DNA from: Anaerolineaceae bacterium
Lineage (GTDB): Bacteria; Chloroflexota; Anaerolineae; Anaerolineales; Anaerolineaceae
Direction: 5' to 3'
Length of the DNA stretch: 33,848 nt
NCBI GenBank assembly: GCA_017417055.1
Contig: JAFPZX010000005.1
Span: forward strand, 1 to 33,848
Under the pieces are notes generated by a model. That model saw nothing but the letters and a program-made list of their open reading frames with translations, had not been told where the DNA came from and did not search any database. The translations under genes and the position numbers were made by a program. This document shows positions 1-8,154 of this stretch, piece after piece; the stretch's first letter is position 1, and every line of letters starts with the position of its first letter.

Positions 1-380
1 ATGCCGTAGATGAAACAGTCGTAAAGACCGTTTTCCTCCCGGTATACATGCTCAAATGATTCCGTCGGCTCAGAAAAATATCTGCTCTCTGTGATATTCC
101 GGACAGTCAGCATACCCGCCTTTGCCGGGACCGGTTCAGCGTTCAAAGTATCAAATGTATATTGGTGAGTGACCATCCTCTCCGGCTGGTGTGATGATAT
201 GTCTGTGGGAATTGTCGGCGTTTCCATTACCCTTGGCACTGCTGTCGCGGTAAATGCTGGCTGCGGAAAATCAGTGGGAAGCTCTGCTTTGTCAGATTGC
301 AGATGAACAAAAAACAGGCAGAGGAGAATGATCCCGACCGAGTAAAGAACAACCGCAAGATGATTCCAAGTATTTCTCAT
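1..380 (-). CDS. Membrane-anchored protein, 3' end outside window
   Basis: Partial gene running off the left edge; 126 codons are visible without a stop. The start at 380 follows a GGGAGG ribosome binding site and lies 13 bases after the stop of the M23-type gene, so it is probably the last visible gene of the virB4 operon. Residues 1-6 are short and polar, residues 7-27 form one hydrophobic segment (signal anchor or uncleaved signal), and the rest is Pro/Thr-rich and then mixed polar, as expected for an exported stalk or surface protein. I recognise no family. A role as an accessory part of the secretion machine is inferred only from position. Confidence 0.75.
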   Translation of the reverse strand, partial: MRNTWNHLAVVLYSVGIILLCLFFVHLQSDKAELPTDFPQPAFTATAVPRVMETPTIPTDISSHQPERMVTHQYTFDTLNAEPVPAKAGMLTVRNITESRYFSEPTESFEHVYREENGLYDCFIYG

Positions 381-393
381 TCCACCCTCCCTG

Positions 394-1476
394 TCATTTG
401 CATTTTGTCCTGCCGGATGAACAGGTCGCCGCATCGATCAGATGAGATCCCGGACTGCCCGCGTAAAGTTCCGGACATGACGCGGCTCCTCCGGAACTGC
501 ATGAGTCTTCTGAATAGTCGTAGGGATAATTCTGATTTCTGAATCCATATGAAGCGCTGTCGACAGATACGCCGCCAACTCCCCGCCAGTATTCTCCCGT
601 ATACTGGTCGCCCATATAACACATATATGAGGTGTAATCCAGGTGTGCTCCGGATGAATTGCCGTCATCCGCCGGATTCCCCGTGCCGCCGCCCATCCAA
701 CCGACAACGTCGCCAGCATGGACGTGATCGCCGACTTTTACCGGAGGGCTGCTTGTCATCTTCGACGGAAGCATGTGATTGAAGGTATACAGCATACCGC
801 AGTTGTAAATAGTCACACGGTAGCCCCATCCGGTCGAGGTCATACCAACATCGACCACCGTCCCTGAAACAGGCGTGAAGATCGCCTGTCCCATTCGACC
901 GTCACCCGTTGCCTGATCCCAGCCGGCGTGAGATCCGCTGTAAGCACAGCAGCATGCACCTACGGAATCCCAGTATGGGTGGCAGGTCGTCATCTTTGCT
1001 TTATCTTCTGAATCATGCTCGCCGTTCCCGTTGCTGTCGATAAGCACGCCATCCAGACAGTCCACCTCAAAGGGAACGCTTCCGTACTGATCTTCAAGAG
1101 AATTGCAGTCATAGATAGTTTTCGCGATTGGGCAGCCTGCTGCGGGACAGTATCCCTCTCCGTCTCCGGGACCAAGATCTGCAATGGGATAATCGCTTAG
1201 GTCGTATTCACAGAATTCCAGCCGGAAAAGCTGCTCCCAGGTGCGGACACAGCCCTCTTTGTTTTCTTCATCGTAGGTTTCCTTTGAATGCATATCCAGA
1301 AATTCCGACATTTCGGATTTGATCTTCTGGGCGTCGGATCCCAGCTTCGAATCGATGGATTCCATCACGCGCCAGGCCATGAAGTTGCTTCCGCCGAGGA
1401 AACCTGTGAAAACACAGCACATCGGCAGAAGCGCGATGGCTGCGACTATGAAGATGAGAATGACGGGACGATTCAT
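394..1476 (-). CDS. Exported M23 (LytM-like) peptidase-like protein of the T4SS operon
   Basis: A 360-residue protein starting after AGGAG that overlaps the virB4 stop codon, so the two are co-translated. Residues 4-24 are a membrane anchor. The C-terminal half carries an M23-like fold: HxxxD at H183/D187, a further NHM histidine at H234, and HLD at 278-280 where LytM-type enzymes have HxH. The last zinc ligand is thus Asp instead of His, so activity is uncertain. An Asp/Asn-rich loop at D147-D158 has the spacing of an EF-hand or thrombospondin-type calcium loop. The protein has many cysteines (for example CCC at 175-177), suggesting oxidative folding outside the cell. In Gram-positive T4SS loci the equivalent slot holds a peptidoglycan hydrolase (VirB1/CwlT-like) that opens the wall; this is the likely role. 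Confidence 0.8.
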   Translation of the reverse strand: MNRPVILIFIVAAIALLPMCCVFTGFLGGSNFMAWRVMESIDSKLGSDAQKIKSEMSEFLDMHSKETYDEENKEGCVRTWEQLFRLEFCEYDLSDYPIADLGPGDGEGYCPAAGCPIAKTIYDCNSLEDQYGSVPFEVDCLDGVLIDSNGNGEHDSEDKAKMTTCHPYWDSVGACCCAYSGSHAGWDQATGDGRMGQAIFTPVSGTVVDVGMTSTGWGYRVTIYNCGMLYTFNHMLPSKMTSSPPVKVGDHVHAGDVVGWMGGGTGNPADDGNSSGAHLDYTSYMCYMGDQYTGEYWRGVGGVSVDSASYGFRNQNYPYDYSEDSCSSGGAASCPELYAGSPGSHLIDAATCSSGRTKCK

Positions 1477-1485
1477 CTGACACTC

Positions 1486-4068
1486 CTAATATGAATGCCA
1501 TTCCTTCGGAACGCTGACAGAAACACGCAGAATTTTGTCCGGAAGGACCATCAGGCCGCGTCCGGTCCCTAAGTGTGTCAGGACATTCTCCGTTCCCGAG
1601 GGAAGGGAATACAGATTCTGGAGAAGTGAGGCTTCCGTAGGCCGCTGATCCATGAGAAAAGTGTTCCCGACAATGGAGAGGATCTTCTTTGTGTCTCCGG
1701 AATCCAGGAATTCCCGCACTTCCTGTGTCGCCATCCAAAGTCCGGCTTTGCGTTTCCGGAAGCGACGCGCCATGTTTTCAATAGCGCCGACGCCGCCCGG
1801 AGCCTTCAACAAAGCCCAGACCTCATCGAGCATAACGTTGTTCGCGGTATTTTTATCCTTCATATACCGACCAAGCACCTCGGACCAGATCAGGCCGAGG
1901 ATCTGCCAGAGATATACGCGCAGCTGGTTTGAGGATGAATGCGTATTGACGTGCTTCAGGCCGAAGATCACGAGCCGTTCATCCCGTATGTTGAAGGTGG
2001 TCGGACGGTTGAAATAAGACGCGTAGACGCCATTTCCGACATACTGCGCCAGCATCTGGCTCATTGAGAACGCATCCGGATTAGACTGATCCCGGCGGAG
2101 AATATCCACGATATCTCCGAGCAGCGGAGCATCCTCACTCTTCCAGCCTTCACGGTTCAGAACTTCGAAAGATCCATCATAGTTTTCCTTCAGCCATTCC
2201 CGGTCGACCAGAGCACGCTTGTAGGCATCCGCCAGCACATTCCATTCCGGTCCCGGATGGATCGCAGCACCGCGAACAGCTTCTGCAAAAGCTACCAGCT
2301 GCTCTGTTCCGCCAATCAGCGGATCGTCTGTATCCAACTGAATATCCATGACGTTGATGAGTTCACCATTTGGCGTTCCGACTTCGATGTATCGTCCGCC
2401 ATAATATTTACAATATTCCTCCATCTCGCCTTCGATATCCACGGCCATAACCCTGCCGCCGGAAATCATGGCGGAAGTCATCATGGTTTTCAGCCAGACG
2501 GATTTTCCTGCACCCGGGCGTCCGATGGAAAGAAAAGTTGGTGTTTTGTTATTGGCCGCGCCAAATGGATCCAGAAACAGCGGAAGGTTGGTTGATTCAT
2601 CGAAGCCCATGTAGATTCCGTCTTCCTCGTTGTAGCGTTTCCGCTGCGGCCAGAAAAATGTGGACAACGCAGGAGCGTTCATGTTCCGCCGCTTCTGCTC
2701 CGTGCACATCACGCCGAGTGGAATGTAGGAACGCCAGAGGTGTTTCTGGGTATAATCTGCGGGAAAAGCTGCAACCCCGATTGTTTTGAAAAGACTCTCC
2801 ATTTCCCGGCACCTGTTTTCCAGCTCTTTTTTCAAAAGAGCAGTGCGGAAAACAAAGAAACGGATGTTGATCGGTGCCTGTCCAGCGGTTTCAAGCTGCA
2901 TGCGGCTTTCCTGGACTGCGCTGACTTCCTGTCTGACGCCAAAATCTATCAGCATTCCCTGTTTTGCTTTTACCATTTCCTGCGCGGAAAGCTGCGTTTC
3001 ACGCTGCGAAAGCTTGTCCGCGGCAACCGCGGGATCCATGACTTCAACGAATAATGTCCCCAGCCATGAGCCGGAAAGGCTGTTCAGGCGGTACATGTGC
3101 GTGGGCCGGTTCGGTCGGAAGTCATAGACGACATAGCCTTTAATGAGGACGCCATCTATTTCCAGCATGTCTTTCCGTTCGATCACATAGTTTGGGCTCA
3201 ACATGGAGGAGATCTCTTCCGGTTTCATGTCAACTGTCCATTCCTCAAGTTCTGGAGGATTCTTTTTGTAGATTTCCTCACCGAGAACCATATTTTTCGC
3301 TATATCCGAGGCTGTAACTTCCGGATCGTTGGATGAGAACGGATGCATAGTCCGCCATATCGCATTCAAAGCCTCGGGAGGTGTAAGCTGAACAAGCGGA
3401 AGTCCTGCACCGGCAAACGCACTCTGCAGAATGGAGATCCGTTCCTCAAGGTTTTCCATCGCAGAGTCTTTCCCTTTCCGGATCTCAGCAATATCCGCTT
3501 CCGCATACTGTCCCATGACAATGTTCCGGGCTACATTCGCCGCCCCGGGAAGATAGTAGAGAGTAATCACAGTCCTTCGCCGGATGGGTTTGACTGTGTC
3601 ATAAATCTCAGCTGTTCTGGCAATCATGGCGATACAGGATGACGCTAGATCTTTTCCCTGAATATAGGGAAGCGATGTCGGATCCATGTACGCGATTTCC
3701 TGTTGAAAAGCCTCGGACCGTTCTGTAAAGTAACGAATATCGTCCGAAGGATCGAATGGTTCTTCGAATACGGTCAGCTGGAACTTTGTCCCCGGCGGAA
3801 GAGCTCCGAGTGTCATCTGATAACGTTCGCAGAGCTCCGCTTCTGTCTGTCCATAGATGTCCATATCGATTTCAGGGATCTCGAACATCAGGACAAAAGC
3901 TCCTTCCTTTGTAATCAGGAAAGGATCGTCGATAGCAATGACGCTTACCAGGTCAACGGTATCTGCGGTAGGCTTGCCGGGGTCGGACAGTTCGTTGGGA
4001 TCCGGCTCTTTCTGCACTGATTTTGGCGTATCTTTCTTTTTCCCTTTAAACAGATCTAACAGTCCCAT
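1486..4068 (-). CDS. virB4: VirB4-like T4SS ATPase
   Basis: An 860-residue cytoplasmic ATPase that powers substrate or pilin movement at the inner face of a type IV secretion channel. Walker A is GRPGAGKS near residues 516-523, a DIEGE strand follows near 544-548, and the VirB4-type Walker B VMLDEVW lies near 745-751. The N-terminal ~480 residues match the usual VirB4 N-domain in length and no membrane segment is seen. The start at 4068 (MGLLDLF) is preceded by AAAAGG; an upstream in-frame ATG at 4107 would add 13 hydrophobic/basic residues and has no good ribosome binding site. It heads an operon with the M23-like protein and the gene at the left edge. Family assignment is secure; the transported substrate is unknown. 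Confidence 0.95.
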   Translation of the reverse strand: MGLLDLFKGKKKDTPKSVQKEPDPNELSDPGKPTADTVDLVSVIAIDDPFLITKEGAFVLMFEIPEIDMDIYGQTEAELCERYQMTLGALPPGTKFQLTVFEEPFDPSDDIRYFTERSEAFQQEIAYMDPTSLPYIQGKDLASSCIAMIARTAEIYDTVKPIRRRTVITLYYLPGAANVARNIVMGQYAEADIAEIRKGKDSAMENLEERISILQSAFAGAGLPLVQLTPPEALNAIWRTMHPFSSNDPEVTASDIAKNMVLGEEIYKKNPPELEEWTVDMKPEEISSMLSPNYVIERKDMLEIDGVLIKGYVVYDFRPNRPTHMYRLNSLSGSWLGTLFVEVMDPAVAADKLSQRETQLSAQEMVKAKQGMLIDFGVRQEVSAVQESRMQLETAGQAPINIRFFVFRTALLKKELENRCREMESLFKTIGVAAFPADYTQKHLWRSYIPLGVMCTEQKRRNMNAPALSTFFWPQRKRYNEEDGIYMGFDESTNLPLFLDPFGAANNKTPTFLSIGRPGAGKSVWLKTMMTSAMISGGRVMAVDIEGEMEEYCKYYGGRYIEVGTPNGELINVMDIQLDTDDPLIGGTEQLVAFAEAVRGAAIHPGPEWNVLADAYKRALVDREWLKENYDGSFEVLNREGWKSEDAPLLGDIVDILRRDQSNPDAFSMSQMLAQYVGNGVYASYFNRPTTFNIRDERLVIFGLKHVNTHSSSNQLRVYLWQILGLIWSEVLGRYMKDKNTANNVMLDEVWALLKAPGGVGAIENMARRFRKRKAGLWMATQEVREFLDSGDTKKILSIVGNTFLMDQRPTEASLLQNLYSLPSGTENVLTHLGTGRGLMVLPDKILRVSVSVPKEWHSY

Positions 4069-4200
4069 AAGCATCCTTTTAGCAATTAACCACGAGAAAA
4101 TATACAAAAATCAATAAATCATCCGATACTTATCCCATTGAAAAGAGTAAAAAAGGCAAATCCGGAAGCCTATGCTTATGCCGTAAAAGCGGATAGGTTA

Positions 4201-4229
4201 TTGACAGATTATTTTCATAACTAAATAAT
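4201..4229 (+). promoter_or_regulatory. Sigma-70-type promoter for tag
   Basis: TTGACA (4201-4206), a 17-base spacer and AATAAT (4224-4229). Transcription would start near 4236, only about six bases before the ATG at 4242, predicting a leaderless or nearly leaderless mRNA. Confidence 0.75.
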
Positions 4230-4241
4230 CGATTGGAAAAT

Positions 4242-4871
4242 ATGGCTTATTGCAACTGGGGAAACACATCAGAACTGAATCTGCGATATCATGATGAGGA
4301 ATGGGGCGTTCCGCTTCATGACGACCGCGGACAGTTTGAATTTCTCATGATGGAAGTCATGCAGTGCGGACTGAATTGGAATATGATGATCCTGAAACGG
4401 GAGATCTTCCGCAGCTGCTTCGATAACTTTGAATACGACAAAATCGCGGCATACGATGAATCAGATATAGAGCGGATCATGAATACGGAAGGGATGATCC
4501 GTTCCAGGAGAAAGATCGAGGCAGTAATCAATAACGCTCAATGTTTTCGGAAAATCTGTGAGGAGTTCGGGACTTTTTCAGAATATCTCTGGGCATATTC
4601 AGAGGGCAAGACCATCCTGTATAACAAGCATGGGGACGGATATATCCCGGTCAGCAATGGATTGTCTGATCGAATCAGCAAAGATCTAAAGAAACGAGGC
4701 TTCAAATTTCTCGGAACTGTTACTATCTATTCACATCTTCAGGCCTGTGGAATCATCTGTGATCACGGAAGTGACTGCCCAGGTTACAGGTATATCGTGG
4801 AGAATTATCCAACCGTTGAAAAGCGAAGATATCTGGAAAAAGGGATCAGTTACTTTGGTAGGACTGACTAA
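4242..4871 (+). CDS. tag: DNA-3-methyladenine glycosylase I
   Basis: A 209-residue base-excision repair enzyme that removes 3-methyladenine from alkylated DNA. With the start at 4242 (MAYCNWG) the key residues fall at the same numbers as in E. coli Tag: zinc ligands C4, H17, H175 and C179, catalytic E38, W46 and Y16. The motif KKRGFKF near 150-156 and QACG near 167-170 are also typical. A TTG at 4233 would add three residues, but the alignment to the family N-terminus favours 4242. There is no convincing Shine-Dalgarno sequence, which fits the promoter placed immediately upstream. It lies divergently from virB4 and looks functionally unrelated to it. Confidence 0.95.
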   Translation: MAYCNWGNTSELNLRYHDEEWGVPLHDDRGQFEFLMMEVMQCGLNWNMMILKREIFRSCFDNFEYDKIAAYDESDIERIMNTEGMIRSRRKIEAVINNAQCFRKICEEFGTFSEYLWAYSEGKTILYNKHGDGYIPVSNGLSDRISKDLKKRGFKFLGTVTIYSHLQACGIICDHGSDCPGYRYIVENYPTVEKRRYLEKGISYFGRTD

Positions 4872-4987
4872 TAATTAGTTTTTCCAGAATTAATACTCGT
4901 TTCATTACATTTGTCGTCAGCGAAAGTATTGATTTTACGGTTTTCGGAAGCAGGTTTGTCCCTTATAATATCAGAAATATCCAAATG

Positions 4988-5010
4988 GCAGCTGCATAAT
5001 GGTCAGCTGC
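4988..5010 (+). other. Hairpin upstream of the NmrA-like gene
   Basis: GCAGCTG (4988-4994) and CAGCTGC (5004-5010) form a 7-bp stem with a nine-base loop, followed by a T-rich stretch (5015-5030). It could terminate tag transcription or sit in the 5' leader of the next gene. A TATAAT at about 4966-4971 lacks a good -35 partner. Confidence 0.35.
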
Positions 5011-5043
5011 AGGTCTTATTTTCATCTTTTTAAGGAGTAAACA

Positions 5044-5994
5044 ATGGCAAAATTACTACTTACCGGTGTCGATGGCAATTTGGGCGGAAATGCCGCTGAT
5101 ATTCTTTTGACCCTGGAACCAAAAGAAAATCTCATTTTTTGTGGATACAATCCCGCATCTTTGGAAAAATATGCGGAGATGGGTGTTGAAACCCATGTAA
5201 CCAATTTCAATAATCCGGATGGATTGATCGAAGCCTTCAAAGGAGCAGACGCACTGGCGCTGATTTCCATGCCTTTTGTCGGACCGAAACGTCAGAATGC
5301 TCATAAAAACTGTGTCGATGCCGCAAAGGCTGCCGGCGTAAAGAAAATCATTTATACGTCTCTTGTCAATGCAGGCGACGAGACCAATCCTTCTGTAGAA
5401 AAGAAGGATCACATCTATACCGAACGGTATATTGCTTCACAGGGACTCGATTATATTTTCCTGCGCAATTCACAGTATGCCGAAGCGATGATCACTAACT
5501 ATTACACTTATGTCAAGATGGGCGGTCCGCTGACGAATTCCCAGGGTGACGGGCTGATGGCCTATATCTCCCGAAAAGACTGTGCAAAGGCAGTAGCTTA
5601 TGCACTTCACCGTGCATTTGAACCGCAGTATGACCATGCGATTCTTGATATTAACGGTCCTGAGCTGATGACCATTACTCGATTCTGTGAGATCGGAAAC
5701 GAAGAAACCGGAAATTCTGTCGGATATCATTTCGTTACGGATGAGGAAAATTATCAGATTTTTGACGCGATGGGTGTACCGCGTACAACAGACGGTGTGT
5801 TCCTGAAGGGCTCTGAAGCTCCGTTTTCTTCAGATGGGATGGTGACATTTGCGCAGGCGATCCGCGAAGGAAAGATGGATACCTGGACCGATGATTTCGA
5901 AAAACTTACCGGCGACAAACCGATAACAGTACGGGAAATGTTTGCGAATCAGGAAGAGTATCAGATCGGTGAACGTCATTCTAAAGATGATTAA
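5044..5994 (+). CDS. NmrA-like NAD(P)-binding oxidoreductase
   Basis: A 316-residue atypical short-chain dehydrogenase of the NmrA / quinone oxidoreductase 2 (QOR2) type. The N-terminus has the Rossmann glycine motif GVDGNLG at residues 8-14. A KKIIYTSL strand near 100-107 is where the classical SDR Ser lies, and residues 130-142 read as the usual substrate-side loop (LDYIFLRNSQYAE). It probably acts as a cytoplasmic NAD(P)H-dependent reductase or redox sensor; the substrate cannot be read from sequence. The start is set by AAGGAG six bases upstream. It forms its own unit, closed by a strong terminator. Confidence 0.85.
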   Translation: MAKLLLTGVDGNLGGNAADILLTLEPKENLIFCGYNPASLEKYAEMGVETHVTNFNNPDGLIEAFKGADALALISMPFVGPKRQNAHKNCVDAAKAAGVKKIIYTSLVNAGDETNPSVEKKDHIYTERYIASQGLDYIFLRNSQYAEAMITNYYTYVKMGGPLTNSQGDGLMAYISRKDCAKAVAYALHRAFEPQYDHAILDINGPELMTITRFCEIGNEETGNSVGYHFVTDEENYQIFDAMGVPRTTDGVFLKGSEAPFSSDGMVTFAQAIREGKMDTWTDDFEKLTGDKPITVREMFANQEEYQIGERHSKDD

Positions 5995-6005
5995 TTGATC
6001 GGCAA

Positions 6006-6050
6006 TGAAAGAGGGTAAAACAAGAAATCAACTGTTTTACCCTCTTTTCA
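6006..6050 (+). terminator. Rho-independent terminator
   Basis: A perfect 15-bp stem (6008-6022 with 6033-6047) around a ten-base loop, ending in a T-rich arm, immediately after the NmrA-like gene. It is nearly symmetrical and could work on both strands. Confidence 0.85.
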
Positions 6051-6247
6051 TCTGTTGTGGAAAAAAACCGTTATTTACTGCTGATCAGTTGTCACTTTGC
6101 ACTTCATGATATACCATCTGCGCGACTGCGATTCTGTCGAGTCCATCCGAATCCGGCCCTTTAGTAGAAATTATATACATACATCTGATCGAGTAATACA
6201 CATTCCGTGGACATTCATATTCAAAAAGAATGAGAAAGGAGCAGGTC

Positions 6248-6982
6248 ATGAACGAAATCATACAGCAGCTGATAAAGCGTAAATCCGTTCGGGTTTTTGA
6301 AGATCGGGAAATCGACAAAGAGATTGTTCGGAAAATTTTGACTGCTGCGGTCAATGCCCCGACTGCGGGAAATCAGCAGCTTTATACCATACTCCGCATT
6401 ACTGATCCGGAAATAAAGGTCAAACTGAGCGAATCCTGCGATCATCAGCCGTTCATAGCGGACGGGAAACTGGTACTGGTCTTCTGCGCGGATTGTTTGA
6501 AGTGGTATGAAGCCTTCCTTTCCGCCGGATGTGAACCGCGCAAACCCGGCGCAGGAGACCTGCTGTTGGCAATCGATGACGCACTGATCGCCGCGCAAAA
6601 TGCCGTCATTGCTGCAGAATCCTTCGGTATCGGCTCCTGCTATATTGGTGATATCATGGAGAACATCGAAACGCAGCGGGAAATATTGAATCTTCCGGAA
6701 TATGTCTTCCCCGCTGCGCTGCTTGTGTTCGGTTATCCGACGGAACAGCAGAAAAACCGAACAAAACCGCAAAGGGCAGATTTGCAGTATATAGTTCAGG
6801 AGAACTGCTATCACCGGCATTCTGCTGACGAATTAAAAGACATGCTGGAATACAAGAGCGGCGAAAAGTCCTATGAAGAATGGATACAAGCCTTTTGCGA
6901 ACGAAAATACAACTCCGGCTTTTCCCGGGAGATGACCCGGTCAGTAAATGTGGCGCTGAAACAGTTTGATTATAAAGATTGA
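6248..6982 (+). CDS. Nitroreductase family protein (FMN-dependent)
   Basis: A 244-residue nitroreductase-like flavoprotein. Typical features are RKSVRVF near residues 12-18 (FMN phosphate contact region), APTAGNQQ near 39-46, and a C-terminal FGIGSCYIGD followed by an LLVFGYP strand. It is expected to bind FMN and reduce a nitro, quinone or similar acceptor with NAD(P)H. The start at 6248 follows AAAGGAG; an upstream in-frame start at 6230 would place the ribosome binding site inside the gene. The next gene starts six bases after its stop, so the two are co-transcribed. The natural substrate is unknown. Confidence 0.88.
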   Translation: MNEIIQQLIKRKSVRVFEDREIDKEIVRKILTAAVNAPTAGNQQLYTILRITDPEIKVKLSESCDHQPFIADGKLVLVFCADCLKWYEAFLSAGCEPRKPGAGDLLLAIDDALIAAQNAVIAAESFGIGSCYIGDIMENIETQREILNLPEYVFPAALLVFGYPTEQQKNRTKPQRADLQYIVQENCYHRHSADELKDMLEYKSGEKSYEEWIQAFCERKYNSGFSREMTRSVNVALKQFDYKD

Positions 6983-6987
6983 AGATC

Positions 6988-7761
6988 ATGTCAAATCAGA
7001 AATCATATCATTCTCTGCGTGATGAAGTCTTTGATTATGTCCGCAAAAAATACATTGCGGAGATCGAATATCCGTGGATGCGATATCCGGGATATGCGGT
7101 ATTCAGGCACACGGACAATCAGAAATGGTATGGAATCGTGATGGATATTCCCCGCAAAAGACTCGGTCTGTCAGAAGAAGATTATGTCGATGTTCTCAAT
7201 TTTAAGACAGACAGCACACAGCTTGCAGACATTCTTCGGCATAATGAGGGGTATTTTTCAGGATACCACACGGCTGGACCAAAATGGGTATCCGTCCTGC
7301 TTGACGGAACCGTTCCACTTGAAGAGATATGCGGCTGGATTGATATGAGCTATGAAGAAACAGCCTCCCGTGAAGAAAAACAGGCGCTTCGCCCTCCGAA
7401 GGAATGGATCATCCCATCAAATCCAATCTATTATGACATTGTTCATGCCTTTGATCATGAAAAAGAAATCGAATGGAAACAGGGAAAAGGAATCAAAAAA
7501 GGAGACACTGTTTTCATGTATGTAGGAGCACCGGTATCCGCTATTCTCTACAAATGCCTCGTTACAGAAACCGACATTCCATACCGATTTCAACATAAAG
7601 GGCTTACGATCACCAGCCTGATGCGGATTAAACTTCAGAAACTGTATGATCCGCAAGAATTCACATTTGATCGTCTGAAAAATGAATTTGATATTTTCGC
7701 TGTGCGCGGACCAAGAGGAATACCTGAATCACTGAGCTGCGCGTTGAACAGCAATATCTGA
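6988..7761 (+). CDS. MmcQ/YjbR family protein with C-terminal EVE/PUA-like region
   Basis: A 257-residue protein. Residues 8-120 have the MmcQ/YjbR (CyaY-fold) pattern: a VRKKY helix, a YAVFRHxDNQKWYG strand pair, LRHNEGY, and a GPKWVSVLLDG strand typical of the family. Residues 130-255 look like a second alpha/beta domain resembling EVE/PUA-like folds, ending in a VRGPR motif. MmcQ proteins are called DNA-binding on the basis of fold, but their function is unproven. The start at 6988 is six bases after the nitroreductase stop with a weak GAAG, suggesting coupling. The last 101 bases overlap the convergent gene at 7661-8128. Confidence 0.8.
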   Translation: MSNQKSYHSLRDEVFDYVRKKYIAEIEYPWMRYPGYAVFRHTDNQKWYGIVMDIPRKRLGLSEEDYVDVLNFKTDSTQLADILRHNEGYFSGYHTAGPKWVSVLLDGTVPLEEICGWIDMSYEETASREEKQALRPPKEWIIPSNPIYYDIVHAFDHEKEIEWKQGKGIKKGDTVFMYVGAPVSAILYKCLVTETDIPYRFQHKGLTITSLMRIKLQKLYDPQEFTFDRLKNEFDIFAVRGPRGIPESLSCALNSNI

Positions 7762-8128
7762 TCAAGTCATCAGCCAAATGAAACTCAGCGTATCCCAAGG
7801 CATATTCTGTCTTTTTTGATGTAGAATCTGACCATACCAGATGTTTTTTCACGATACGGTCAAACTTCTCTAAAACCTCATCCAGGTTTAGCCCTTCAGC
7901 GATCAGCTGTTCCTCATCGAACAGCAGTCCTTCGATCGGGCGAATTCTCCCCTCGGGAGACAACTGATATCCCTGTTTCTTTTTGTCTGTGCCAATGAAC
8001 ATGATGTTTCTCAAGTTGAAATCATAACTGCCGTCAAGATTGGGACCGATGATCAGATCCGGAATGTCATACACATCCCTGAGTGTTACTGCATAAACGT
8101 GTTTCAGTTTGATTTCTTTTATGTCCAT
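7661..8128 (-). CDS. Hypothetical protein, partner of HD-GYP gene
   Basis: A 155-residue soluble protein without signal or membrane segments and with no family I recognise. The first ~110 residues are well-mixed alpha/beta sequence, and KFDRIVKKHLVW near 88-99 reads as an amphipathic helix. The last ~34 residues are encoded antisense to the 3' end of the MmcQ/YjbR gene and look like read-through, so the original stop may have been lost. It begins 26 bases after the stop of the HD-GYP gene with only a weak GGA ribosome binding site and is probably in its operon. A role linked to the HD-GYP protein is inferred from position alone. Confidence 0.6.
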   Translation of the reverse strand: MDIKEIKLKHVYAVTLRDVYDIPDLIIGPNLDGSYDFNLRNIMFIGTDKKKQGYQLSPEGRIRPIEGLLFDEEQLIAEGLNLDEVLEKFDRIVKKHLVWSDSTSKKTEYALGYAEFHLADDLIRYCCSTRSSVIQVFLLVRAQRKYQIHFSDDQM

Positions 8129-8154
8129 AGATGTTGTCCGGTCACTGAATGAAT

